This document shows, piece by piece, positions 1-8,256 of a stretch of DNA of 21,804 nucleotides; positions within the stretch are counted from its first letter, which is position 1, and every line of letters starts with the position of its first letter. The notes beneath the pieces are model-generated. The model worked only from the letters and a program-made list of their open reading frames with translations. It did not search any database and was not told the origin of the DNA. The position numbers were made by a program, and so were the translations under genes. The DNA lies in the NCBI GenBank assembly GCA_016715195.1, contig JADKBB010000066.1, positions 1 to 21,804 of the forward strand, in the 5' to 3' direction. Source of the DNA: Candidatus Villigracilis proximus. Lineage in GTDB: Bacteria > Chloroflexota > Anaerolineae > Anaerolineales > Villigracilaceae.

Positions 1-1183
1 AACCCTAACTGTGATTATTTCGCAACCCATTCTGCCCAATACCCCAACTTCGGCGATCAGCTGCTCCACGGTTTTCGCAGAACCAACTGCCGCCCCCGAT
101 ACTGAAACCCTCTTTCCCCCCGTCAGCCCCGCAGACTTTTCCTATGGCCCCGCAGATGCACCCGTGACCGTTGTTGAATATTGCGAGTTCGAGTCACAAG
201 GCTGCTTGGGATTGGCGGTTGTGATGGGAGAGGTCATGCGCAACAATGACAACGTGCGCTTTGTCTTTCGTCCGCTGCCATTGATCGGCGTGCTCGATAA
301 ATCTGATAAAGCCGTTCTGGCCGCATACGCCGCAGATCAGCAGGGACAATTTTGGGGTATGTACGATCTGTTGTTTAGTAAATATAACAATTGGGTCAAC
401 TTACAACCAGCCGAGTTCAATGCCCTGGTGATAAAGAAGCTGTCGCGGTTGGCATGGATGGGAAAAACTCCGTGCGGCGATCAATGCCGATGAAACAACG
501 ACCAGAATGATGTCGTGGCGTATGAAGCGGCGAAGCAGTTAACCATCCCCCGCAGTTCCGCTCGTCCTCATCAACGGTGTACTTAAATCCACCCTACGTC
601 CTCGATTATAAAAAAATTTCCCATACTGACACGATTGGATTGATCGCGCTTGAAAAAAAACAATTCAGCAGTTGCCCGCCATTTAACATTGATCCTGCAA
701 AGCAATATATCGCCACCATCCAAACTGAAAAAGTGACACCGCCATTCAGTTATTTCCTGAGGCGCTTTCTGGCTGTGAATTCATTTGTGTTCCTTGCAAA
801 ACAAGGCTGGTATAACGGTGTGACATTCCATCGCGTGATTCCCGGCTTCGCGGCGCAAACCGGCGATCCAAGCAATACAGGCAAAGGCAAACCCGGGATA
901 TTTTTTCAACAATGAGATCAACGATCTAAAGTTTGATAAACCCGGCAATGGTAAGCATGGCAAACTCCTAGCCAAACACAAACGGCAGTCAATTCTTTAT
1001 CACGTTCTTGTGGCCGGCGCCTCATCTTGGATGGCGGTTACAAGACCATTTTCGGCTGCGGGTCCTCCCTTTGGGGCGGATTGGAAGTGGCCAGAGCAAT
1101 TAACTCCAAGTGTGATCCTGAGCAAGGCATAATTTCTGCCCTGTGCGATAAAAATCATAAGTGTGGACATAGAAGAAAAATAA
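1..1183 (+). pseudogene. DsbA-like thioredoxin fused to cyclophilin-type peptidyl-prolyl isomerase (5'-partial, frameshifted)
   Basis: The gene enters from outside the window, so its start is not visible. Positions 11-493 encode a Ser/Pro/Thr-rich linker followed by a DsbA-like thioredoxin fold (APVTVVEYCEF...FRPLPLIG...AAYAADQQGQFW). The usual CxxC is not intact; only QGC is seen. After a frameshift near 455-500, a PLVLING strand typical of the DsbA C-terminus appears around 555-590. Reading continues without a natural stop into a cyclophilin domain from about 690 (KQYIATIQTEK, NSFVFLAKQGWYNGVTFHRV, QTGDPSNTGKG). Further shifts follow after 900, but NEINDLKFDKPG, an NTNGSQFFIT-like stretch, LDGGYKTIFG and a typical ending ISVDIEEK-stop (1157-1183) are all recoverable. 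The family speeds proline isomerisation, and the linker suggests an exported protein. At least four indels separate the parts. Whether these are mutations or sequencing errors cannot be told here. Confidence 0.75.
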
Positions 1184-2547
1184 TGCAAACAAATAAAAAT
1201 CACTTTGGCCTTCGATCCTGGATCCTGCTGGACTCTGGCCGTTAAAGCGCGCTTCTTGGTTTAATGTTGATTATCCCTGGGGCAATTTGGCGCATCCTCC
1301 CCTGATCAACCTTTTTTCAAATGAAGGCGATCCTGCCGGTGAAATGATTCCTAGTTTGTTGCCTTCTCGGATTTGAACCGCTTATTTTGTTTTCTTATGT
1401 CTGTGGATGAAGGTTTTCAAAAACAAGAGGAAGTGAACAGGCTTACCTCAGCTGTTCTTAAATTTCCATATTCAGAATGGCAAAAAATTTTTTTTTGCAG
1501 CGCTCGGTAACGGTTATCTTCTTCGCAGCCGTGATCGGGGGTGTGGGATCGCCTCTTTTTACAGAAATCAAATGGCTGACATGGATATTCCTGCTGCTGC
1601 TGACTCCTTTGTTCGTGATCGTACCGCCCATCTGGTTATTGAAGTTTGGTACTGGCACGAAAGGCATCGAGCTTAGTCCACGTTGGCGGATACTCAGCGC
1701 GCTGGGCTTCTTGGGTATCCCTGTCGGCCCAATGATTATGATCGTGCTGGAGATGATTATTTTACTGGGCTCCACTATTATTGGCCTAGTCATCACCGCT
1801 ATACAAAAACCTGGTTCCTTTCTACAAACTGCGGCGCCAAGCAAAGGACTGATCTTTCAGTATGAAACCCAATCCAAAGATTTTGCCTCCAAATTGACCC
1901 AAACCCCAAGGCTAGAGTCGGGAACCCGCTTCTCAGGGACTAAAACGCTTATCAGTATATCCTCTCTCGTGCTGGTGCCATATTGGTTTGCGAGAGGAGT
2001 TATTGAAGCCGTTGGTCGTGTGGATCTTGGTTTTAAAAATAATAGAAACACCCGCGCAGGGATTTGCAATGGGAATGCTTCAGCGGCGCTTTCGGCATTC
2101 GCGCTGATCGAAAGCCTGAACGCCAGCGGGAACGGAAGCACAACCTCGGCCGATCATTGTCAGCATCCGTGCAGGGACGAGCGTCCGCTGCATACGACAA
2201 CTTCGGGGCTGGTCGGCTGGGGCATCGTCTCAGCCTTTCGCGAAAAAAAGCAGTTCTTACGCATGGGCGCTGCACGTTAAGCGCGGCAACGCTGCACGGC
2301 ATCTGGAATGCATGTGCCATCGGCACTGAACTTTCTTCCATTGGCGTGTTTCCCCCCCGTCGACAAACCTGGATCGGCCTTCAACATCATCCCGGCTGCT
2401 TTGTGCGGTATGTCTGTTTTGGGCATCGGAATGCTGGTCGTATTGATCGCATCGAATCGAAAATTAAGAAGCGCGCCCCTCCCTTTGCCTGCATCTTTAT
2501 CAACTCCGCCGGCCATCAGCCATGAGAACGAAGAGGAAGTAAAATAA
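1183..2547 (+). pseudogene. PrsW-like intramembrane metalloprotease family protein, frameshifted
   Basis: A possible start ATG at 1183 overlaps the stop of the cyclophilin gene (TAATG). An alternative is ATG 1397 (MSVDEGFQKQEEVNRL). A hydrophobic stretch near 1260-1300 (LMLIIPGAIWRIL) would be the first membrane helix. From 1477 a long hydrophobic frame shows several helices (VTVIFFAAVIGGVG, WLTWIFLLLLTPLFVIVPPIWLL, MIMIVLEMIILLGSTIIGLVI). After a shift at about 2065, joined frames give FALIESLNASGNG, LHTTTSGLVGWGIVSAFRE and a LHGIWNACAIG-type segment. The E...H...H pattern in membrane helices is typical of PrsW/CAAX-like glutamic metalloproteases. The last frame (2308-2547) adds a final helix (SVLGIGMLVVLIASN) and a charged tail ending NEEEVK. 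Breaks lie near A/T runs around 1485-1497 and at about 2065, 2240 and 2310. The family assignment rests on the C-terminal motifs. Confidence 0.6.
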
Positions 2548-2577
2548 TCGCATCATTTGGCGTACTTGAACAAAAAC

Positions 2578-4193
2578 ATGATACGCATAATCTGGCATGT
2601 AAAAATCTTTGAACGGGTCAGCTCAGTTTCCTCTTCGCACGTAGACTTCCTCAAACCCCATGACATCAAAGAGGATTCGGATCGAAACTGACGCAGACGC
2701 CTTCTCTTCCTTGATGTGCAAAACCCATTCGATTACATTCCGAAGTCCGCGCCTCTCAATAAAGCACCGGCGGATTCTTTTGGCACCATTCCCTGCCCAC
2801 TTTAATCAAGTGGAAAAAAACACTTACATGTTTTGCAAAACAATTTTGTACTTATCCAGTTTGCGGGATCATCCTGCGCCACTTATAAATTCTAATCTTG
2901 CCCGGCATCCGGCTCCCCGACCTGACCGCGCTGTTGTGCTATCACCCTGGCTGGTTTAATGCTTCGGCCTTCGAAAGATCGAACCAGGCTCAGACCTGCG
3001 CGGCAAAAGAGTTGACAAACGAAGCCTCCAGCGCGGGCGACGAAAGTTTATTTTCCTTTTATGGAGTCCATCAGCAAGCTGATAGACTCCCACGGGAGAT
3101 GCACCATGTTCCGACGCAGAATCCAAATGGAGCAACATGACGCATGGGGAACCCTGCAATACCGCCTCACCACGGCGCGCCAATCAATGGATGGGCGAAT
3201 GAAACAAGGAAACGGAGCATCAGCATACAAAGAATCCCCTGCTCCGGCGCGCTGGAAGAATCTTTTTTTCGCAACGCGCGCCGTTCCTATATATTGAAGC
3301 AGGCCGTGGCTTTCGCCGCATCCTAAGCGGACAAACCAAACCTGAGGCTGTTGATCTTCTGCGCGGACTGACCCCTTCTTCGCTTCATGCTTGGCCGGAA
3401 CCACCGTATGCAGGCAATCGGTCAACCGGTGATCGATGAATTGAAAACACAATCTCCCTTAAATTTCTGAAGGGAGGAAATCTCGCTTTTGATACATGGA
3501 AATTTACCGCAAGAGATTCTAAACCAAACAACCTGTGGGCCGGTCAGCTCCGGATTCATGCCCAATGCATTGTCCATTTCGGGTGGTAGTGGTGGAAAAA
3601 AAGCAGCATTTGATGCTTTCAGCGGGGAAAGCTCGCTGGATGAAGTCATCACCGCCGTGTAACGTGACTGGGCCGCGGAAGTCCCATTGGAAGTTAAAGA
3701 CCTTCTTTAACGCCGATGCATCCATCAAAAGAATATATTACGCAAAAAATTATTGGAAAGAACAGAACGCCGCAGACTCTGACGGCTACAAAGCGGAAAC
3801 TCTCGTCAAACCGGGTACTCCTCTTTGATGCTGCGCAGCAGTGCCTGTTCCGTTGACATATTTTCACGCGAATGGAATCTGGCTTTCACGCCGCACAGAT
3901 GCGTAATCGCCATTAAGTGGACAGGGTAGTGTCTCCTTTCTGGGCGGCGGCTGTGATTTATAGTGAGACCACACCCTCGAACAAACTCGTTCTGCGTTTG
4001 GCCGGAGGAAGAAATCCGCATACCGCCCGGGGACGTCCTCATGTCCTCGGGTAGACCCATCCAATTGATAACCACGTGCAGCTTTCGGGTGAGTCCGATC
4101 GGGGGTGTCAGTCCCCGCCTCTACTTTAAAGCAGCATCGAAGTGGCGCGTGTCTTCACCCATTCCGCTCCCTCAGCTCGGCAAACAAAAATAA
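2578..4193 (+). other. Coding-like but frame-broken stretch, product not recognised
   Basis: No single frame is open across this 1.6 kb, but plus-strand segments look protein-like when frames are joined: DFLKPHDIKEDSDRN and NPFDYIPKSAPLNKAPADSF (about 2648-2790), HPGWFNASAFERSNQA (about 2943-2995), SGQTKPEAVDLLRGLTPSSL (about 3325-3385), NLAFDTWKFTARDSKPNNLW (about 3480-3540), GFMPNALSISGGSGGKKAAF (about 3553-3615), FSGESSLDEVITAV (about 3618-3660) and WPEEEIRIPPGDVLMSSGRP (about 4000-4060). The minus-strand readings look much less natural. I do not recognise a family. It could be one protein of about 530 residues or two shorter ones. The breaks resemble those in neighbouring recognisable genes, so the same cause is likely. 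Start and end are approximate. Confidence 0.3.
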
Positions 4194-4344
4194 TTACGGG
4201 GAATTCTTCCCCTGCGCCATCTCGAACGTTCCTTGATCGTAGCTACTCATCCTTACGGAGATGGAGAATTGCTGTGGGGCTTTTCTTTTTTGCCAGCAAA
4301 GAATGACCGTGAATTTTTTAAAAATCCTTTTTGATCTCTTAAAG

Positions 4345-4376
4345 AAAACCCGCCATCGAAATGACGACGGTTTTTT
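4345..4376 (-). terminator. Hairpin terminator downstream of the L25 gene
   Basis: AAAACC(C)GCCATC and GACGACGGTTTT flank a short GAAAT loop, giving a roughly 12-bp stem with one bulge and G-T pairs. There is a T run on each strand at the base. It lies 15 bases past the L25 stop on the minus strand, the expected place for its terminator, and could also end plus-strand transcription from the 2578-4193 region. Confidence 0.5.
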
Positions 4377-4390
4377 GAATTGCAAAAAAA

Positions 4391-5055
4391 TTACCTTTTG
4401 GCGGGAGCCGCTTTCTCTTCTCTCTTCCTTCTTACCACGTTCCACGCTGATCGCGGGGGCGGCAGCTTCACGCCGGGCAGGGCAGCATCAAAGCAGCTTC
4501 TTCCTTGACGGCTGTGGCAATGATCACGATATCAATCATTGAGGACTGTAATGTTTCAGGAACGCGGATATCGCTAATGCGAATTGCTGTTACCAATTTT
4601 AAGGGAGGAAAATATCAACGACGCCACGTTCGGGCAGGTTGGAGGCAAACATTCCACTTCAACCGCATCCATGAGGTACAAGCACCGCGCTGTAATCTTT
4701 CACAGCAGATGAAACACCGGTGAAGGTCAAGCGACCTTGGTACGCGAATTCCCATCTCAGTCAGATCCATCGCGAGAAAATCAATACGAGTGATGTTTCC
4801 TTTAATATAATTGCGCTGCTTTTCGCGCACAAGAGCCGCATAAATCCTGGTCCTCCACATCAATCGTCACCAGTGTGGATGAGGTGACTTTGGCAATCAC
4901 AAGTTCGGTGCTATGCGCACCAACGAAATCGCAACAGGTCCCTAGGTTACGGAGGCCATAGATCACTGCGGGCACCACCTCCTGCATCTGCGCAAGGCTT
5001 TCACCTGCTTGCCAGTTACATCACGTTTGTGGCTTTTAGAAACAATCTTTTCCAT
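4391..5055 (-). pseudogene. rplY: 50S ribosomal protein L25 (Ctc/TL5 type), frameshifted
   Basis: L25 binds 5S rRNA in the large ribosomal subunit. On the minus strand the start ATG (5055-5053) follows AAGGAG with 5-base spacing and gives MEKIVSKSHKRDVTGKQVKA, the classic L25 N-terminus. After a shift, PAVIYG continues, then LVIAKVTSSTLVTIDVED, AALVREKQRNYIKGNITRID (the conserved core) and FLAMDLTE. Later frames recover the long-form CTC domain ending ERGKKEE...KAAPAKR, stop 4393-4391. The reconstructed length is about 220 residues, normal for the long L25/CTC form. At least four indels interrupt it. Ribosomal protein genes are rarely decayed in otherwise healthy genomes, so these breaks point to sequence error. 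The terminator at 4345-4376 follows it. Confidence 0.85.
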
Positions 5056-5084
5056 CGTTACTCCTTGGGCGCCTCTCACAAGAA

Positions 5085-5105
5085 GCGGATTTCAATAAAA
5101 TCCGC
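5085..5105 (-). promoter_or_regulatory. 8-bp hairpin in the L25 leader region
   Basis: GCGGATTT, CAATA, AAATCCGC form a perfect 8-bp stem with a 5-base loop, 30 bases upstream of the L25 start on the minus strand. No strong T run follows, so it may be a weak terminator of the upstream gene or a leader structure of L25. Its role is inferred only. Confidence 0.35.
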
Positions 5106-5109
5106 GCTC

Positions 5110-5680
5110 CTGTTACCTTCAGAATCTCTACAAAAATGATTTTCTGAAAAGCGACCGCGTGCCGCTGACAGAATGTCTTATTTTTCTCAAACAAAGCTTC
5201 CTTGGACTCCAGCAGCAACGATCGCCCCGAAAACAAGCGCCGACCAATCCACGATCAATGCGCCGCGTGTATCGATCACGATGGTCACATTGCCTTCCAC
5301 CTTTGCGCGGCGTAAAAAAGGATGATCGACTCAATCTTCTCGGCGCGGACTTCTGGGCGACTGCAACGATGCCCGCATACGCATTCCCAAACCCGACGCT
5401 TCCTAAGACGACCACGCCTGGGCAGCCATTCATTGAGATTTTCTCAGCCCGGAACTGCTCCCGCTGCGCTTTGCTGCATGGGTCACTCCTACCAGTCTGC
5501 ACCACCCCCCAACGCAGACTGACGGGAGCTTAATCGGCTGCATGTGAGTTTGCAAGACGCGCCTGAACCAACTCCACATCTTCAGCATTAATAACCCTGT
5601 GCGGGATCCCGTGATGCATCCGCACCAACTCAGCACGCTGACCAATCCACATCTACATGTGCAAGATTAGCAACTTGTGA
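5110..5680 (-). other. Frame-broken coding-like stretch upstream of L25, product not recognised
   Basis: Joined minus-strand frames give protein-like segments: RAELVRMHHGIPHRVINAED and VELVQARLANSHAAD (about 5645-5535), then CPGVVVLGSVGFGNAYAGIV and AVAQKSA (about 5440-5350), then GNVTIVIDTRGALIVDW (about 5295-5245) running into a hydrophobic segment SALVFGAIVAAGVQG (about 5245-5200). It could be a small enzyme with a membrane-like C-terminal helix, but no family is recognised. Its orientation matches L25. No intact start or stop can be assigned, and the coordinates are approximate. Confidence 0.25.
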
Positions 5681-5689
5681 TTGTTCAGA

Positions 5690-6075
5690 TTCAGAGATCT
5701 TTTGTGTTTTCAGTCATTTTCAGCCTCATAGAAAAAAGAAAATACGCCCCCCTTCTCGGAGGCGCAACGTGGACAACGGCTTTTGATTTTACACGGGGGA
5801 GAGGGTTTCCAGTGAAGGAAAAACTATTTACATCCCTGAGCGTCCCTTCGGGCGTGCATTCCTCGAAGAGCACTCGCCACTCCGCTCAGAAGCTGTTTAA
5901 TAATTTCACCACGAAGTCACAAAGGCACTAAGCCACTAAGTTTTTTTCCTTTGAGTCTCACCTGCACTTCCACTCGTTTCACTTTGGGGACTTGTAGTGG
6001 CGTGCGGCGCAAGTGGGTGTCAGGTCAAAAAATAGACTTCCAGAGCTAAACAGTCTCTCAGGATTGAAATTGGTG
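5690..6075. other. Gene-poor interval with repeat fragments
   Basis: No convincing gene is seen on either strand. It contains a CCACGAAGTCACAAAGGCAC motif (5911-5930) that resembles repeats scattered between genes in many environmental bacterial genomes, and a CCTGAGCGTCCCTTCGGG stretch (5834-5851) related to the CTGAGCG/TTCGA repeats at 11668-11778 and 18611-18628. Confidence 0.4.
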
Positions 6076-6079
6076 ATGC

Positions 6080-6702
6080 AGAACGATTTCATCGCCCGCT
6101 TCACGCCAGCGGACTGTTCATATCTCCGCGCCCATCCAACCTCGCAGGACTACATTCTCGTGGTCGTTGTCAAAGGTGATTCGAGCTGAGTTTGTAGCCT
6201 CGAATCAATGTGGGTCAGCAACCACGGCGAAACCGACGACGCCGTTTCATTTCCCTTGCACAAAAATCCGTGCGGCAGGGCTTCGAGACATATACAGCAG
6301 GGTCTTCATGATTTTTTTACAAGGCGGCTGAGCAGAGCATATAACTTATCCCCTTCCACCACGCGCACTTTTCCATAAACATGCACCATCATGTAATTCC
6401 ATGTTGTCACGTTGACATGGTCATACCAGCGCGGAGAGATATAGGTATGCGCGCCCCGAAAGATCAGCAAGACTTCCTGCTGCCGCCAAAAACTCTTCCA
6501 CTGCGGGTTGGCCCGTGACATGTGACCCAGAATGGTCAATCCGCCGTCTTCGGCTTCGAGCACTTCCACCGGCAAATGCGTGGCAATCCGGCTTCTCGCC
6601 GTCAGTAACTGACCCAGCGCGGGAAATTATTCTGCTTGGAGAAAAACCCAAGGGATCTTTTTTCACGATCTTTTCTTCACGATAAAGTTTGAAAATATGC
6701 AT
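6080..6702 (-). pseudogene. FMN-binding negative transcriptional regulator, PaiB family (frameshifted)
   Basis: The start ATG at 6702-6700 follows GAGG about 9 bases upstream and gives MHIFKLYREEKIVKKDP. After a shift the conserved core reads LPVEVLEAEDGGLTILGHMS, then RANPQWKSFWRQQEVLLIFR, GAHTYISPRWYDH and VTTWNYMMVHVYGKVRVVEG. These are hallmarks of the split-barrel flavin-binding PaiB fold, named after a Bacillus sporulation and degradative-enzyme regulator. That frame stops at 6306 after LLSRLVKKS. C-terminal family motifs continue out of frame: GVVGFAVxVTxI near 6230-6200, a DNDHENVV-like stretch near 6160 and a VKRAMK-like end near 6085. The reconstructed length is about 205 residues, which fits the family. 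The exact 3' end is uncertain. It sits alone and diverges from the plus-strand small-gene cluster starting at 6842. Confidence 0.75.
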
Positions 6703-6841
6703 TAGCGAAAACCTCACTTAAATGAATTCCCTTGTATCAGTACTAGCTTAAGATCAAGTTGGTATTTGAAAGAATGTGTCAGGTATACTATGGGGAATGG
6801 GGGAATCTCCTGACAAAGTGTCCGGGGGAGAGTTACAACTA

Positions 6842-7209
6842 ATGAAAACAAAAAGAATCTATCCTGAAAGACCAGAACACAAAGGAAAAAAGGGGCAAAC
6901 TAAAGACCCTGCTGATGGCACCATTTCAAAATATACAATTGTTGATGAAATTATAATTCCCCAATCTGACACCGCGCGCGCAAAACTGATTTATCTTCAA
7001 AAAAAATAGTATTCGATGATAAAAAAAAAAAGTTGAACTTCGTCTTCGTTATTACATAATTGGTAAATTGCCCAAAATGAGAAAGGTAAATGGGTTTATG
7101 CCTTGGTCAGGACGGAAACACATTTGAGTATTTGCAGGAGATTATTCAAAACAGGGTTTACAGTAAGCAGAAAGAAAATTCTCTACAAATTACAATAAGT
7201 GAAATGTAA
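6842..7209 (+). pseudogene. Small hypothetical protein, frameshifted at A runs
   Basis: ATG 6842 follows GGGGAGAG about 9 bases upstream and is preferred over an in-frame ATG at 6776 that lacks a ribosome-binding site. The frame reads MKTKRIYPERPEHKGKKGQT, then DPADGTISKYTIVDEIIIPQ and ARAKLIYLQKK, and stops at 7007. Sliding one base at the A run gives IVFDDKKKKVELRLRYYIIG and KLPKM, then KGKWVYAL, and finally LGQDGNTFEYLQEIIQ through QITISEM with stop 7207-7209. The reconstructed protein is about 122 residues, basic and soluble, with no signal peptide. No family is recognised. Its stop overlaps the start of the first HsdS-tail module (TAATG). It is the first gene of the small-gene/HsdS-tail cluster. 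Confidence 0.5.
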
Positions 7210-7343
7210 TGATAGCGATGACACGTTGGATAGCACCCAAGCAAAGGTCAATGCGCTCCGGAAGTTACAGTCCGCCACGGGAGAGAAATTGGACGCGTTG
7301 TTACCGTCCGTGTTGGATAGGGCGTTTTAAAGGTGAATTATGA
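7209..7343 (+). pseudogene. HsdS C-terminal tail module A (type I restriction specificity subunit remnant)
   Basis: From 7226 the frame reads LDSTQAKVNALRKLQSATGE and KLDALLPSVLDRAF. This is the distal conserved helix and C-terminus of HsdS proteins, which commonly end AYLD..QA+...L..LQ..T..EL.ALLPSVLD+AFKGEL. One extra T in the run at 7326-7329 converts AFKGEL-stop into AF-stop. Removing it restores KGEL ending at TGA 7341-7343, which overlaps the ATG (7340) of the next gene. An ATG at 7209 overlaps the preceding stop but is one base out of frame. No target-recognition domain is present. Confidence 0.7.
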
Positions 7344-7584
7344 ATAAAGGTGGATTTAGCAAAAGCAATTCGTTTTGCCCTTTACGATCTGCCGTCCGAT
7401 AAACCTAAAGATACCCCAGGAAAATGGTATAAAACCAAGAGCATTGGCTTGGATGGCTCCAGGAATAAAAAGGACCTGGTGCTTATGGACGAAAAGGCGG
7501 TAAAGATCAAGGAGCAGAATATGCATACAACACATTTTTGAAGATGGAATGCTGCTCTGGCTTAGCGAAGCCACTGGCGAATGA
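7340..7584 (+). pseudogene. Small hypothetical protein between HsdS tails (frameshifted)
   Basis: ATG 7340 overlaps the stop of tail A (ATGA), suggesting translational coupling. Dropping one A from the run at 7345-7347 gives MNKVDLAKAIRFALYDLPSD, then KPKDTPGKWYKTKSIGLDGS and NKKDLVLMDEKAVKIKEQN. A second shift near 7515-7535 yields a natural-looking end, FEDGMLLWLSEATGE, with stop 7582-7584. The product would be about 80 residues, charged and soluble. No family is recognised. Without the corrections, only the inner frame 7350-7541 is open. From 7585 to 7719 I see only a 43-codon frame (7581-7712), which I do not regard as a gene. Confidence 0.45.
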
Positions 7585-7719
7585 AAGCAAAATTAGTCAA
7601 AGCAGCCAAAATTGGTTGTCGATGGAAGCAAAAATCAATGCACGCGAGCTGTCAGCAGGCAATACTTAAATTGTGCCGTGGGAAATGTTGGCAAGTACGG
7701 CTAAACGATTGAAAGTCAA

Positions 7720-7854
7720 ATGATGATTGTGGCGTATCTCGATAGCGTCCAAGCGCGGCTGGCGTCGCTGCGGGAGTTACAGTCCGCTACGGGGGAGGAA
7801 TTGTCCGCGTTGTTACCGTCCGTGCTGGATAGGGCTTTCAAAGGTGAATTGTAG
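7720..7854 (+). CDS. Stand-alone HsdS C-terminal tail ORF, module B (44 aa)
   Basis: This intact 44-codon frame starts with two ATG codons (7720, 7723) and continues IVAYLDSVQARLASLRELQS, then ATGEELSALLPSVLDRAFKG and EL, stop TAG 7852-7854. Sequence and register match the extreme C-terminus of type I restriction specificity subunits, where this helix joins the conserved region that docks on HsdM. The rest of HsdS (two target-recognition domains, about 350 residues) is absent. The TAG stop is part of an AGGAG sequence 6 bases before the next start (7864), so translation of the two is probably linked. It could be a translated microprotein or simply the junction scar of an old recombination. 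Confidence 0.7.
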   Translation: MMIVAYLDSVQARLASLRELQSATGEELSALLPSVLDRAFKGEL

Positions 7855-7863
7855 GAGAGAATT

Positions 7864-8127
7864 ATGCCTGATTACGATGCATTGAAAGAGATACTTGGAA
7901 AGACCATAAAGGGCGCAATCGTCAAGAAGAACATCAAGGGCGGTCGTCCAATGATGTCAGTACACCTTGTCTTTAGCGATGATACGTCCTATGAGATATA
8001 TACTGACTATAATATGAACTTTGCTGGTGGACTCGATAACGGTGACATGAATTCCGTCCGCAATTATGCAATTGCTCCAGTGGGTCCAATGGAAAATGTT
8101 CTCGATGTCATAGTCGACGAGACGTAA
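7864..8127 (+). CDS. Small hypothetical protein between HsdS tails B and C (87 aa)
   Basis: This is the first intact small gene in the window. ATG 7864 follows AGGAG (7853-7857). The protein starts MPDYDALKEILGKTIKGAIV, continues KKNIKGGRPMMSVHLVFSDD, then TSYEIYTDYNMNFAGGLDNG, and ends VGPMENVLDVIVDET. The alternation of a short N-terminal helix and beta strands (SVHLVFSDDTSYEIYTD) suggests a small single-domain alpha/beta protein. There is no signal peptide or membrane helix. No family is recognised. Its stop is followed directly by the third HsdS tail at 8129. Placement in a run of small genes alternating with HsdS tails suggests an accessory or defence-linked cargo gene, which is inference only. 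Confidence 0.75.
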   Translation: MPDYDALKEILGKTIKGAIVKKNIKGGRPMMSVHLVFSDDTSYEIYTDYNMNFAGGLDNGDMNSVRNYAIAPVGPMENVLDVIVDET

Positions 8128-8128
8128 T

Positions 8129-8256
8129 ATTGTGGCGTATCTCGATAGCGTTCAAGCGCGGCTGGTGTCGCTGGAGGATACTGCGTCCGCTACGGGGAGG
8201 AATTGCGCCAAAGGCGGACGTTGTTACCGTCCGTGTTAAATAGGAGAAACGAATGA
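8129..8256 (+). pseudogene. HsdS C-terminal tail module C (degenerate)
   Basis: It begins IVAYLDSVQARLVSLEDTAS. Bases 8129-8173 differ from tail B bases 7726-7770 at only two positions. A G4 run near 8200 replaces the G5 of tail B. Restoring one G gives TGEELRQRRTLLPSVLNRRN, then E and TGA 8254-8256, which overlaps the ATG of the aldo/keto reductase (8253). A short GCGCCAAAGGCGGA-like insert lies between the EEL and LLPSV motifs. No other part of HsdS is present. Confidence 0.65.

Noticed and set aside
180..200. tRNA-like GTTCGAGTC motif
   Set aside because: It lies inside the thioredoxin coding frame, and no acceptor or anticodon stems are visible around it.
3048..3452. 134-codon minus-strand frame
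   Set aside because: It is rich in Cys, Arg and Trp with no recognisable motif; plus-strand fragments in the same place look more protein-like.
7581..7712. 43-codon frame starting MKAKLVKAAKIG
   Set aside because: It overlaps the preceding stop, but its Cys/Trp/Lys-rich sequence has no motif or ribosome-binding site and lies in frame-broken sequence.
7209..8256. CRISPR-like interpretation of the repeated units
   Set aside because: Only three repeats, about 110-130 bp long with gene-sized gaps, clearly coding for an HsdS C-terminus.
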